Shown: in pieces, positions 7,689-16,612 of the stretch
How positions within the stretch are numbered: position 1 is the first letter of the stretch
Layout: the number at the start of each line of letters is the position of its first letter
NCBI RefSeq assembly: GCF_014648175.1
Contig: NZ_BMQP01000002.1
Span: forward strand, 62,001-126,000
DNA length: 64,000 nucleotides
Direction: 5' to 3'
Source of the DNA: Planobispora rosea
GTDB taxonomy: Bacteria; Actinomycetota; Actinomycetes; Streptosporangiales; Streptosporangiaceae
Made by a program: the position numbers and the translations under genes
Notes under the pieces: generated by a model
Database searches by the model: none
What the model was told of the DNA's origin: nothing
Seen by the model: only the letters and a program-made list of their open reading frames with translations

Positions 7689-9029
7689 ATGTTGAACACC
7701 AAGCGGCAGGGCAAGCTCGCCGCCATCGCGGTTCTGACGGCCAGCGCCATGGCCCTCACCGCCTGCGGCTCGGACGAGCCCGCCGCCACGAACGCCGGCG
7801 GCGGTTCCTCCGCCCCGGCCGAGCCGGTGACCATCACCGTCCACACCTTCGGCGGCGGCAACAACTTCGGCTACGGCGAGGCCGTCAAGAAGTGGAACGC
7901 CGAGCACCCGAACATCCAGGTCAAGCACGAGAACCTGACCGACCGGTTCGAGGACGTCTACCTGCCCCAGCTGCTGCAGAAGCTGCAGGCCGGCAGCGGC
8001 ACCGGCGACATCGTCGGCATCGACGAGGGCGCCATGGGCCTCATGAAGGCCCGCCCGCAGTTCTTCACCGACCTCGGCCAGTACGGCCTGGACAGCCGCA
8101 AGGCCGACTTCCCCGCCGCCAAGTGGGAGAACGGCATCAACAAGGACGGCAAGCTGTTCGCCCTGGGCACCGACATCGGCGGCATGGCCATGTGCTACCG
8201 CAAGGACCTGTTCGAGAAGGCCGGCCTGCCGGGCGACCGCGAGGAGGTGGGCAAGCTCTGGCCGGACTGGAACGCCTTCATGGAGGTCGGCAAGAAGTTC
8301 CAGGAGAAGGTGCCGGGCACCAAGTTCCTCGACGGCCCGAACACGCTCTACAACACGATCCTGTCGCAGGAGGCGCCGAAGAACGGCAACATCGCCTACT
8401 TCGACACCAACAACCAGCTCGTCATCGACAAGAACCCGGCCATCAAGACCGCGTTCGACACCGTCAAGTCCTTCAGCGAGGCGGGCCTGACCGCCAAGCT
8501 GGCCTCCTTCACCAACGAGTGGAACGCCGGTACCAAGAAGGGCGCCTTCGCCGTCATGGGCTGCCCCGCCTGGATGGTCGGCGTGATCGAGGGCAACGCC
8601 GGTGAGGAGAACAAGGGCAACTGGGACGTGGCCGCGGTTCCCGGCGGCGCCGGCAACTGGGGCGGCTCCTACCTGGCCATCCCGGCGCAGAGCAAGCACC
8701 CGAAGGAGGCCGCCGAGGTCCTGAACTACCTCACCGGCAAGGACGGCCACATCGCGGCCTTCAAGGAGGCCAACGCCTTCCCGAGCTCCCTCGTCGCGCA
8801 GAAGGACCCGGCGGTGGCGGACAAGACGAACCCGTACTTCAACGACGCGCCGGTCGGCAAGATCTTCGGCGCCTCGACCGAGGGTCTGCTCCCGGTCTTC
8901 CTGGGTGAGAAGCACGCCCAGGTGAAGACCGCCGCGGAGAAGGTCCTGGAGGGCATGGACAAGGGCTCGATCCCCTACGCCGAGGCCTGGGACAAGTTCA
9001 TCGAGGCCGGCACCAAGGCAGCGGGCTGA
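7689..9029 (+). CDS. cebE: Cellobiose/cello-oligosaccharide ABC transporter binding lipoprotein
   Basis: 446 residues, family-typical. Lipoprotein signal with lipobox LTAC (Cys26) anchors it to the outer face of the membrane. The rest is a type-1 sugar-binding protein (SBP_bac_1), with aromatic residues such as W in GCPAWMVG and GGSYLAIP that line sugar sites in this family. It is the first gene of the cebEFG-bglC set, behind two CebR boxes, and a GAGAGGGG ribosome site precedes the ATG. The context (CebR boxes, GH1 enzyme and cebR downstream) identifies it as CebE, the cellobiose/cellotriose receptor. As in other ceb loci no ATPase is present; MsiK encoded elsewhere would be expected. Confidence 0.92.
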   Translation: MLNTKRQGKLAAIAVLTASAMALTACGSDEPAATNAGGGSSAPAEPVTITVHTFGGGNNFGYGEAVKKWNAEHPNIQVKHENLTDRFEDVYLPQLLQKLQAGSGTGDIVGIDEGAMGLMKARPQFFTDLGQYGLDSRKADFPAAKWENGINKDGKLFALGTDIGGMAMCYRKDLFEKAGLPGDREEVGKLWPDWNAFMEVGKKFQEKVPGTKFLDGPNTLYNTILSQEAPKNGNIAYFDTNNQLVIDKNPAIKTAFDTVKSFSEAGLTAKLASFTNEWNAGTKKGAFAVMGCPAWMVGVIEGNAGEENKGNWDVAAVPGGAGNWGGSYLAIPAQSKHPKEAAEVLNYLTGKDGHIAAFKEANAFPSSLVAQKDPAVADKTNPYFNDAPVGKIFGASTEGLLPVFLGEKHAQVKTAAEKVLEGMDKGSIPYAEAWDKFIEAGTKAAG

Positions 9030-9041
9030 CCCCCTCTCCCC

Positions 9042-9082
9042 CGACGGGCCCGACGGCGGCCACCCCGCCGCCGGGCCCGTCG
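9042..9082 (+). other. Intercistronic hairpin between cebE and cebF
   Basis: An 18-bp stem with one mismatch (9042-9059 with 9065-9082) and a 5-base loop, just after the cebE stop. In binding-protein operons such a hairpin usually stabilises the upstream message or partly terminates, giving more binding protein than permease. The role here is inferred from position. Confidence 0.65.
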
Positions 9083-9109
9083 CCCTGCCCTTCGCTGAAA
9101 GGCTGACCG

Positions 9110-10090
9110 ATGACCCTCAACGTCGACGCCCCCGCTCCGGCGCGGAAGACCGGCCCCCGCCGGTCCTCCGGGAACCGGGGCGCGAAGCGGGGCGGCAACG
9201 GGCTCGCCAGGTTCGACCTCCGGGCGACCCCCTACTTCCTCGTTTCACCGTACTTCCTGCTCTTCACGCTCTTCGGCCTCTTCCCGCTCGGCTACACCCT
9301 CTGGGTGTCCCTGCACGACTGGGAGCTCGCCGGGGACAAGACCTTCCTCGGGCTCGACAACTACACCGAGCTGATCGCCGACGAGGCCTTCTGGAACGCG
9401 GTGGTCAACACCGTCGGAATCTTCGTCATCGCCACGATCCCGCAGCTCGTCATGGCGCTGCTGCTCGCCAACGCCCTCAACAAGCGCATCCGGGGCCGGC
9501 TGTTCTTCCGCCTGGGCATCCTGCTGCCGCTGGTGACCTCGGTCGTCGCGGTCGCCGTGGTCTTCACCCAGCTCTACGGCCGCGACTACGGAATGGTCAA
9601 CTGGGTCCTGAGCCTGTTCGGCGTCGAGGCCATCGAGTGGCAGAACCAGAGCTGGTCGGCGTGGATCGCCATCGCCACGATGATCGACTGGCGGTGGACC
9701 GGCTACAACGCCATCATTCTGCTGGCCGCGATGCAGACGATCCCCAAGGACCTCTACGAGGCCGCCTCCCTCGACGGCGCCTCGCCCCGCCGGCAGTTCT
9801 GGCAGATCACCGTCCCGATGCTCCGCCCGACGCTCATCTTCGTCGTCTTCGTCTCCACCATCGGCGGCCTGACCCTGTTCGCCGAGCCGGTCATGTTCGA
9901 GGGCAACCCGACGATGGCCGGAGGCGCCACCGGCCAGTACCAGACGGTGGCCATGTTCATCGTCAAGGAGGGATTCCGCGACTTCGACATGGGCTACGCC
10001 TCGGCGGCCGCCTGGATGCTGTTCGCGCTGATCCTCATCGGCATCCTGATCAACTACTCCTTCACCCGCCGCATCGGGGGTAACAAGTGA
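9110..10090 (+). CDS. cebF: Cellobiose ABC transporter permease, MalF type
   Basis: 326 residues with a basic cytoplasmic N terminus and six likely membrane segments. The ATPase-contact EAA loop is at about residues 217-237, starting EAASLDGASPRRQFWQ. This is the MalF-like partner in the CUT1 sugar importer family. GAAAGG precedes the ATG. The gene overlaps cebG by four bases (GTGA), so the two permease halves are translationally coupled. Confidence 0.92.
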   Translation: MTLNVDAPAPARKTGPRRSSGNRGAKRGGNGLARFDLRATPYFLVSPYFLLFTLFGLFPLGYTLWVSLHDWELAGDKTFLGLDNYTELIADEAFWNAVVNTVGIFVIATIPQLVMALLLANALNKRIRGRLFFRLGILLPLVTSVVAVAVVFTQLYGRDYGMVNWVLSLFGVEAIEWQNQSWSAWIAIATMIDWRWTGYNAIILLAAMQTIPKDLYEAASLDGASPRRQFWQITVPMLRPTLIFVVFVSTIGGLTLFAEPVMFEGNPTMAGGATGQYQTVAMFIVKEGFRDFDMGYASAAAWMLFALILIGILINYSFTRRIGGNK

Positions 10091-10968
10091 CCGCGATCCA
10101 ATCCCGGCGGCGCCCGGCGGCGCCCGCGGCGGCGGCCAACCGCATCTGGGACGCGGGCCCGCTGACGAAGGCGGTCCTCGTCTTCGCGCTCGTGCTGTCG
10201 GCCTTCCCGATCTACTACATGTTCGTCATGGCCACGCGGAGCAACGACGAGGCGCTCGACACGCCGCCGCCGCTGCTGCCCGGCGGCAACCTCGGCGACA
10301 ACGTCCAGCGGCTGCTCGAGAACGAGAGCGCCTATTTCGGCACCGGCCTGATCAACTCGATCATCATCTCGACCACGGTGACCGTCTCGGTCGTGCTCAT
10401 CTCCACCCTGGCCGGCTTCGCCTTCGCCAAGCTGAGGTTCCGGGGCAGCAAGATCCTGCTGGGCTCGATCCTGCTGACCATGATGGTCCCGCTCCAGCAG
10501 ATGGGCATCGTCCCGCTCTACGAGATGATGGTGACCCTGGGCTGGACCGGCCAGATCCAGGCGGTGATCCTGCCCTTCCTGGTCAACGGGTTCGGCGTGT
10601 TCATGATGACGCAGTACACCTCCCAGGCGGTGCCGGACGAGCTCGTCGAGGCGGCCCGCGTCGACGGCGCCTCCACCATGCGGATCTACTTCAACGTCAT
10701 CCTGCCCGCCGTACGGCCCGGCATGGCGGTTCTGGCGCTGCTCACCTTCATGCAGAACTGGAACGAGTTCCTGTGGCCGTCGATCGTGCTGAACCCGGAC
10801 AACCCGGTGGTGCAGACCTCGATCGCCGCACTCAACCAGGCGCACGGCACCGACTACGTCATGCTCTTCACCGGCACGGCGGCCTCGGTCCTCCCGCTCG
10901 TCATCGTTTTCGTCGTGTTCGGCCGCCAGATCGTCGGCGGCCTCATGGAAGGTGCGGTCAAGGCGTGA
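10087..10968 (+). CDS. cebG: Cellobiose ABC transporter permease, MalG type
   Basis: 293 residues, six likely membrane segments, with the EAA loop EAARVDGASTMRIYF near residue 188. It is the MalG-like half of the CUT1 importer. It overlaps cebF at its start and bglC at its end, both through GTGA, showing one tightly coupled operon. Confidence 0.92.
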   Translation: MTAIQSRRRPAAPAAAANRIWDAGPLTKAVLVFALVLSAFPIYYMFVMATRSNDEALDTPPPLLPGGNLGDNVQRLLENESAYFGTGLINSIIISTTVTVSVVLISTLAGFAFAKLRFRGSKILLGSILLTMMVPLQQMGIVPLYEMMVTLGWTGQIQAVILPFLVNGFGVFMMTQYTSQAVPDELVEAARVDGASTMRIYFNVILPAVRPGMAVLALLTFMQNWNEFLWPSIVLNPDNPVVQTSIAALNQAHGTDYVMLFTGTAASVLPLVIVFVVFGRQIVGGLMEGAVKA

Positions 10969-12389
10969 CCACGCAAGAGACGCATATTCAGAGCCCGGTC
11001 CTGCTCTTCCCGACCGACTTCGTCTGGGGCGCGGCCACCTCCGCCTACCAGATCGAGGGCGCCGTCACCGACGACGGCCGCGGCACCTCCATCTGGGACA
11101 CCTTCGTCCGGCAGCCCGGCCGGGTGGTCAACGGCGAGAACGCCGACGTGGCCATCGACCACTACCACCGCTACCGCGACGACGTCGCGCTCATGGCGGA
11201 GCTGGGACTGGGCGCCTACCGGTTCTCGATCTCCTGGCCCCGGGTCCAGCCGGACGGCAGCGGTCCGATCAACGCCAAGGGGCTCGACTTCTACAGAAGG
11301 CTCGTCGACGAGCTGCTCGCCAAGGGCATCGACCCGTGGGTGACGCTCTACCACTGGGACCTGCCGCAGGCGCTGGAGGACGCGGGCGGCTGGCCGTCGC
11401 GGGACACCGCTCACCGCTTCGCCGAGTACGCGGCCCTCGTGCACGACGCGCTGGGCGACCGGGTCCGCAACTGGAGCACGGTCAACGAGCCGTGGTGCGC
11501 GGCCTTCCTCGGGTACGCCTCCGGTGAGCACGCCCCCGGGCGGCGCGAGCCTGCGCAGGCGATGTTCGCCGCCCACCACCTGCTGCTCGCGCACGGCCTG
11601 GCCGTGCAGGCCATGCGGGCCCAGGGGAGGAACACCAGGATCGGCGGCTGCGTGAACCTCTACGCGATCTCGCCGCAGACCGGCTCGGAGGCCGACCTGG
11701 ACGCCGCCCGCCGCATCGACGGGCTGCAGAACCGGTTCTTCCTGGACGCGCTGCTGAAGGGCCGCTATCCCGAGGACGTCCTGACCGACCTCGGCTCGAT
11801 GGCGGGCTTCGCCCAGGAGGGCGACCTGGCCCTGATCTCCGCCCCGCTGGACATGCTGCTGATCAACTACTACAGCCGTTTCACCGTCTCGGGCGTTCCC
11901 GGCGGCGCGGCCTCGGCCGCGGCGGCCCCCACCGACGCCGGTTCCCCGTGGGTGGGCAGCGAGCACGTGTCGTTCGTCAACGGGGGACGGCCGGTCACGG
12001 CCATGGGCTGGGAGATCGACGACTCCGGCCTGGAGGAGATCCTGCTCCGCCTGGCCCGGGAGTACCCGAGGGTCCCGCTGGTCATCTCCGAGAACGGTGC
12101 CGCCTTCGACGACGTCATGACCGGCGACGGGACCGTGTCCGACCCCGAGCGCCTGGCCTACATCGACGCGCACCTGCGCACCTGCCACGCCGCGATCGAG
12201 GCGGGAGTCCCGCTCCAGGGGTACTTCGCCTGGTCGCTGATGGACAATTTCGAGTGGGCCTGGGGATACGGCAAGCGCTTCGGCCTGATCCACGTGGATT
12301 ATGAGACCCAGCGGAGAGTGCCCAAGGAAAGCGCACTCTGGTATGCCGAGACCATCAGGCGCGGAGGCCTGAACGGTCCGGCACAATAA
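10965..12389 (+). CDS. bglC: GH1 beta-glucosidase
   Basis: 474 residues from a GTG overlapping the cebG stop codon. Family GH1 hallmarks: FVWGAATSAYQIEGA at the N terminus, acid/base Glu175 in the TVNEP motif, nucleophile Glu376 in VISENG, and NFEWAWGYGKRFG near the C terminus that positions the sugar. No signal peptide, so it works in the cytoplasm and splits imported cellobiose into glucose. Coupling to the importer and the CebR boxes makes this the BglC equivalent of Streptomyces. Confidence 0.94.
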   Translation: MTTQETHIQSPVLLFPTDFVWGAATSAYQIEGAVTDDGRGTSIWDTFVRQPGRVVNGENADVAIDHYHRYRDDVALMAELGLGAYRFSISWPRVQPDGSGPINAKGLDFYRRLVDELLAKGIDPWVTLYHWDLPQALEDAGGWPSRDTAHRFAEYAALVHDALGDRVRNWSTVNEPWCAAFLGYASGEHAPGRREPAQAMFAAHHLLLAHGLAVQAMRAQGRNTRIGGCVNLYAISPQTGSEADLDAARRIDGLQNRFFLDALLKGRYPEDVLTDLGSMAGFAQEGDLALISAPLDMLLINYYSRFTVSGVPGGAASAAAAPTDAGSPWVGSEHVSFVNGGRPVTAMGWEIDDSGLEEILLRLAREYPRVPLVISENGAAFDDVMTGDGTVSDPERLAYIDAHLRTCHAAIEAGVPLQGYFAWSLMDNFEWAWGYGKRFGLIHVDYETQRRVPKESALWYAETIRRGGLNGPAQ

Positions 12390-12424
12390 GTCGCTACCGA
12401 ATATTCACTTTCATGGGGGCGAAC

Positions 12425-13432
12425 ATGAACGGCGGCCGTCGTCCGACGCTCGAGGCGGTCGCCGCCCTGGCCGGTGTCGGCAGGGGCACGGTTTCGCGAG
12501 TCATCAACGGCTCGCCGAAAGTGAGCGAGAAGGCCCGCGAGGCGGTCCACCGGGCGATCGACGAACTGGGCTACGTCCCCAACCGGGCCGCCCGCGCGCT
12601 GGTCACCCGGCGCACCGACACCGTCGCGCTGGTGGTCTCCGAGTCGGAACTGCGCGTCTTCGACGAACCGTACTTCGCCGGGACCATCCGCGGCATCGGC
12701 TCGGCGCTGTCCGAGACGGGCCTGCAGCTCATCCTGGCCATGGCCCAGTCGGCGCAGGAGCACGAGCGGCTGGAGCTCTACCTGACCGGGCAGCACGTCG
12801 ACGGGGTGCTGCTGATCTCGCTGCACGGCGCCGATCCGCTGCCCGGGCGGCTGGAGGCGATGGGCGTGCCGACCGTCATCGGCGGCCGTCCCCTCGGCCT
12901 CGACCCCTACAGCTACGTCGACGCCGACAACCGGGCCGGTGCCCGGCAGGCGGTGAAGTACCTGCTGGCCAAGGGCCGGCGCCGGATCGCCACCATCGCG
13001 GGCCCGCAGGACATGGGCGTGGGCGTCGACCGTCTGGCGGGCTACCGCGACGCGCTGCTCGCCACCGGGGTACCGGAGATCGTCGCCTACGGCGACTTCA
13101 GCGAGGAGAGCGGCATGGCCGCCATGCGAGGACTCCTGGCCGTCCATCCCGACCTGGACGCGGTCTTCACCGCCTCCGACCCGATGGCGCTGGGCGCGAT
13201 GCGAGTGCTGCGCGAGGAGGGCAAGGACATCCCCGGCGACGTCGCGGTGATCGGCTTCGACGACTCCCCCGCCGCCGCGCACTCCGTCCCCGCCCTCACC
13301 AGCGTGCACCAGCCCACCGAGGCCATGGGCCGGCAGATGGCCCACCTGCTCGTCTCCCGGATCAACGGCGAGCACCTGGAGCAGCCCGTGGTGATCCTGG
13401 ACACCCACCTGGTCGAGCGGGAATCCGCGTGA
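12425..13432 (+). CDS. cebR: LacI-family repressor CebR
   Basis: 335 residues from the ATG at 12425, which has a GGGGGC ribosome site; an in-frame ATG at 12413 lacks one. N-terminal LacI helix-turn-helix: TLEAVAALAGVGRGTVSRVINGS, then the hinge-helix region PNRAARALVTRRT. The C-terminal sugar-binding domain is of the periplasmic-binding type (GFDDSPAAAHSVPALTSVHQP). It lies 35 bp after bglC in the same direction. With two perfect CebR boxes in front of cebE, it is the cellobiose-responsive repressor of this locus. Confidence 0.92.
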   Translation: MNGGRRPTLEAVAALAGVGRGTVSRVINGSPKVSEKAREAVHRAIDELGYVPNRAARALVTRRTDTVALVVSESELRVFDEPYFAGTIRGIGSALSETGLQLILAMAQSAQEHERLELYLTGQHVDGVLLISLHGADPLPGRLEAMGVPTVIGGRPLGLDPYSYVDADNRAGARQAVKYLLAKGRRRIATIAGPQDMGVGVDRLAGYRDALLATGVPEIVAYGDFSEESGMAAMRGLLAVHPDLDAVFTASDPMALGAMRVLREEGKDIPGDVAVIGFDDSPAAAHSVPALTSVHQPTEAMGRQMAHLLVSRINGEHLEQPVVILDTHLVERESA

Positions 13433-13501
13433 TCGTGATCCCGGCGGCCCGGTCGCGCGGCTGACGCCCCCTCCCCCTTCCCCTCCCCGGAAAGGATCCC
13501 T

Positions 13502-14398
13502 GTGTCCCGGCAGTTCACCCTCCGCAGCGGCGCCCTCCACGCCGAGATCACCGAGCGGGCCGCGGCCCTGCGCGTGCTCCGCCACGACGGGCGCGACCTG
13601 GTCGCGAGCTGGCCCGCAGACGGGCCGATCCCCTGCTACAGCGGCACCCTGCTGGCCCCGTGGCCCAACCGGGTCGGCGGTGCCCGCTACGGCTTCGGCG
13701 ACGAGACCTTCCACCTGCCGGTGAACGAGGAGGACCTCGGAAACGCTCTGCACGGGCTGGTGGCCGACGTGGCGTGGGAGGCGGTGGAGTGGCCCGCGGC
13801 CGACGACGAGCACGGTCTCGTACGGCTGGCGCACACGATCGCCCCCACCCCCGGATACCCGTTCACGCTGGCCCTGCAGGTCACCTACTCCCTCACTCCC
13901 GAGGGGCTGACCACCACGCTGACGGCCGAGAACACCGGGACCGCGGCGGCGCCGTACGGCTGCGGCCCGCACCCCTGGCTGCTGGCCGGCGACACCGTCG
14001 AGGACTACGAGCTGCACCTGCCCGCGGACCGCGTGCTGCTCGTGGACGAGGCGCTGCTGCCCCGTTCCCTGGAGGACGTCTCCGCCACGCCGTACGACTT
14101 CCGCGTCCCGCGAGTGATCGGCGGCGTCCCGGTGGACCACGCGTTCACCGGGCTGGCCGCGGGCGCCGACGGGCTGGCCCGGATCCGGGTGCGCGGGCCG
14201 GAGGGCGGTGTCGAGATCCGCTGGGAGGCCGCGGCGATGCCGTGGGTGCAGGTGTGCACCGGGACCGGGCTCGGCTACGCCGGGCTGGCCGTGGAGCCGA
14301 TGACCTGCCCGCCGGACGCCTTCAACTCCGGCACCGACCTGATCGTGCTCCAGCCCGGCGAGAAGGCGGAGCGCTCCTGGACGATCTCCCCCCTGTGA
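13502..14398 (+). CDS. Aldose 1-epimerase family protein
   Basis: 298 residues from a GTG with GGAAAGGA about six bases upstream. Family features: GALLAPWPNR-like GTLLAPWPNRVGG, NALHGL with the conserved His, and GCGPHPWL with the second His, then the late catalytic Glu region AGLAVEPMTCPPDAFN. Aldose epimerases interconvert alpha and beta anomers of free sugars, here plausibly glucose or cellobiose arriving through the upstream ceb operon. The gene follows cebR by 69 bp on the same strand. Confidence 0.88.
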   Translation: MSRQFTLRSGALHAEITERAAALRVLRHDGRDLVASWPADGPIPCYSGTLLAPWPNRVGGARYGFGDETFHLPVNEEDLGNALHGLVADVAWEAVEWPAADDEHGLVRLAHTIAPTPGYPFTLALQVTYSLTPEGLTTTLTAENTGTAAAPYGCGPHPWLLAGDTVEDYELHLPADRVLLVDEALLPRSLEDVSATPYDFRVPRVIGGVPVDHAFTGLAAGADGLARIRVRGPEGGVEIRWEAAAMPWVQVCTGTGLGYAGLAVEPMTCPPDAFNSGTDLIVLQPGEKAERSWTISPL

Positions 14399-14497
14399 CG
14401 TTCCCGGCCCTGTGACGCCCCCTGAGGTCCCACGATCTCCCGGGCCGCTCCCTCTCCCCCGCCCCGGCGCCCCGACCACCGCCTTCGAGGTGAGGCC

Positions 14498-15472
14498 ATG
14501 CACAGCCAGACCAAGCGACAGCTCTCCGCGGCCGAGCTCGACGCCCTGCTCCGGCGGGCCGTGGGCGCCGGGGTCGTCTCCTCGGCCGAGCTGACCGACG
14601 GTTTCGCCAACGCGGTCTGGCGGCTGGCCCTGGACGACGGCCGCGAGGTGGTGCTCAAGCTGGCTCCCCCGCCCGAGCTGGAACAGCTGCGGTACGAACG
14701 GAACCTGCTGCGCGCCGAGGCCATGGTCTACCGCACGGCCGCGCTGCCCGGCCCCGAGCTGCTGTGCGCCGGGTTCGACGACCCGGTGCTCGGCGGCGAC
14801 TACCTGGTGCTGTCCGCGCTGGACGGGGTGGCGTGGAACCACGCCCCCGAGGCCCCCTCCGATGTCCTGCGGCGGGAGCTGGGCGGCCATCTGGCCCGGC
14901 TGCACGAGGTCACCGGCGAGGTGTACGGCTACCCGCACGCCGAACTGACCGGGCCGAGCTGGCGGTCGGCCTTCCGGACGATGATCGGCGCGCTCCTGGA
15001 CGACGCGCTGCGCTACTCCATCACGCTCCCGGTCTCCCCCGCCTCCGTCGCCGCGGCCGTCGAGTCCGCCTCGTGGGCCCTGGACGAGGTGACCGCGCCC
15101 GCGCTGGTGCACTTCGACGTCTGGCCGGGAAACGTCTTCCTCACCCCCGCCTCCGTGAACGGCGGCCCGCCCCGGATCCAGGCGATCATCGATCACGAGC
15201 GCGCGTTCTGGGGCGACCCGCTGGCCGACTTCGTCACCCCGACGATCTTCGGCACGCTGGAGGAGGACGACCCGATCGTGACCGGTTACCGGGAGGCGGG
15301 CGGGGTCGTGCCGTTCGACGACGGCGCCCGCGTCCGGATCACCCTCTACCGGATCTACCTCTCCCTGATCCTTCTCGTGGAGAACGGCCCGCGCCAGTAT
15401 CCGGAGGAGGAGTACGCCCGCCTGCGCGACCTCAGCACCGCCTCGCTCGTCCGGGATCTCGGTTCCCTCTGA
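14498..15472 (+). CDS. APH/fructosamine-kinase-fold phosphotransferase
   Basis: 324 residues. The aminoglycoside-phosphotransferase fold is shown by LTDGFANAVWRLALDDGREVVLKLAP (Gly loop and ATP Lys), the catalytic VHFDVWPGNVFL (His-x-Asp...Asn) and the metal-binding IIDHERAFWGDP. Such enzymes phosphorylate hydroxyls of sugars, choline or drugs. Downstream of the cellobiose locus and an aldose epimerase, a sugar kinase role is the natural guess, but resistance or another small-molecule role cannot be excluded. It ends at a strong bidirectional hairpin. Confidence 0.75.
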   Translation: MHSQTKRQLSAAELDALLRRAVGAGVVSSAELTDGFANAVWRLALDDGREVVLKLAPPPELEQLRYERNLLRAEAMVYRTAALPGPELLCAGFDDPVLGGDYLVLSALDGVAWNHAPEAPSDVLRRELGGHLARLHEVTGEVYGYPHAELTGPSWRSAFRTMIGALLDDALRYSITLPVSPASVAAAVESASWALDEVTAPALVHFDVWPGNVFLTPASVNGGPPRIQAIIDHERAFWGDPLADFVTPTIFGTLEEDDPIVTGYREAGGVVPFDDGARVRITLYRIYLSLILLVENGPRQYPEEEYARLRDLSTASLVRDLGSL

Positions 15473-15497
15473 GCAGCCCCGGCCGGAGCCGGGCACG

Positions 15498-15537
15498 GAG
15501 ACGGGCCGCGCTCCCCTGGCGGAGCGCGGCCCGTCTC
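15498..15537. terminator. Bidirectional terminator
   Basis: Perfect 17-bp stem, 15498-15514 with 15521-15537, loop of 6, between the convergent kinase gene and the small membrane-protein gene. Confidence 0.88.
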
Positions 15538-15550
15538 TGCGCCGCCCCGG

Positions 15551-15847
15551 CTACATCCGCGCGTGCGAGGGCATCCGGCCCTCGGCGTAGGAGCTGTCGA
15601 ACATCTCCCGCTCCGTCAGCCGGGTGTTGTCCTGCTGGGTCTCCTCGATACGCAGCGCCACGCCCATGGCGAAGAAGGTCGGCGCCCACTCGCCGATGAA
15701 GATGCCCCAGCGGTCCGCCCGGGCGAGGCTGGCGTTCTCGACGTTCTTGGAGGTCAGCCACGATGCGAACGACAGGCCGATCGACGCGATCCCAGCGGTG
15801 TACATCATCCCGGACTTCACGCCCATCCGGTGAAGCATACTGATCAT
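15551..15847 (-). CDS. Small membrane protein of unknown function
   Basis: 98 residues. Two possible membrane segments, around residues 12-30 (SGMMYTAGIASIGLSFASWL) and 48-64 (IFIGEWAPTFFAMGVAL), followed by an acidic polar tail. The ATG at 15847 has GGGGG about eight bases upstream. It resembles the small hypothetical membrane proteins common in actinomycetes; I recognise no named family. It shares its direction with no close neighbour: a GNAT gene lies upstream on the same strand with an 84-bp gap. Confidence 0.65.
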   Translation of the reverse strand: MISMLHRMGVKSGMMYTAGIASIGLSFASWLTSKNVENASLARADRWGIFIGEWAPTFFAMGVALRIEETQQDNTRLTEREMFDSSYAEGRMPSHARM

Positions 15848-15931
15848 TTCTCATCCCCCCGATGGTGGTTCGTCCCTATCGCTACCCCTCACTCCTCATA
15901 CGTAACCGGTCATGCGCACTCTGTGATGAAA

Positions 15932-16450
15932 TCAGGCCTCTCTGGGCAGACGGAACATCTCCGCCTCCAGATCGAAGAAGCGGCGGGTCAGTCCCAGGGA
16001 GGCCATGCCGAGCCTGCGGCAGACCGCCCTGGACGCCTCGTTGTCCGGCTTCACGAGCGCGTAGACCTCTTCCAGCCCCGCGGCGAAGCCGCGCTCCACC
16101 GCCCCGCGGGCCGCCTCGGTGGCGTAGCCGTTGCCCCAGGAGTCGGGGTGCAGGTGCCAGCCCACTTCGACCTCCCCGTCACCACCGGGAATCGGGCGGA
16201 ACAGCACGGTCCCGGCCGCCAGGCCGCTCTCCCGCACCTGCACGGCCCACGAGCCGTAGCGACGGTCCCTCTCATGGAGGGCGCGCCAGCCCTCCACCGC
16301 TCTGACCGCGTCGAACTCGAAGGGCGGCAACCAGCGCGTCACCTCCTCACGCGTGTAGATGTCGGTCATGCGGTCGAGGTCGGCCGGGTCGGCGGTCCAC
16401 TCGCGGATGATCAGGCGTTCTGTCTCGTAAACGGTCACAACGGCCACCAT
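15932..16450 (-). CDS. GNAT acetyltransferase, RimJ/RimL type
   Basis: 172 residues. Begins with TERLIIREWTADPADLDRM, the usual start of the Acetyltransf_3 group, then EVGWHLHPDSWGNGYATEA with the acetyl-CoA-binding Gly loop and VYALVKPDNEASRAVCRRLGM near the end. Transfers acetyl from acetyl-CoA to an amine of a protein N terminus or small molecule. It is divergent from the FAD oxidoreductase. Target unknown. Confidence 0.88.
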   Translation of the reverse strand: MVAVVTVYETERLIIREWTADPADLDRMTDIYTREEVTRWLPPFEFDAVRAVEGWRALHERDRRYGSWAVQVRESGLAAGTVLFRPIPGGDGEVEVGWHLHPDSWGNGYATEAARGAVERGFAAGLEEVYALVKPDNEASRAVCRRLGMASLGLTRRFFDLEAEMFRLPREA

Positions 16451-16499
16451 GCCGCATCACACGCGATGGCACGTCATCCGCCAGGCGGATCTCCCCGCG

Positions 16500-16545
16500 C
16501 GCCACTCTTCCCGCACGCCACTCTTCCCGCACGCCGTTCTCCCGG
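16500..16545. repeat. Short direct repeats in the GNAT/oxidoreductase gap
   Basis: Two to three copies of a 15-bp unit CGCCACTCTTCCCGCA between the divergent genes, the last degenerate. Confidence 0.6.
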
Positions 16546-16612
16546 CAGCGGGGCCCGCACGGCCATTCCCTTCCGGGAGACCCCGTGCAATAATTTCATT
16601 GGGTGATGAATT

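Noticed and set aside
12299..15496. Minus-strand open frame of over 1000 codons
   Set aside because: Lies opposite cebR, the epimerase and the kinase, which have clear domains; the frame is a shadow of their third-position GC bias.
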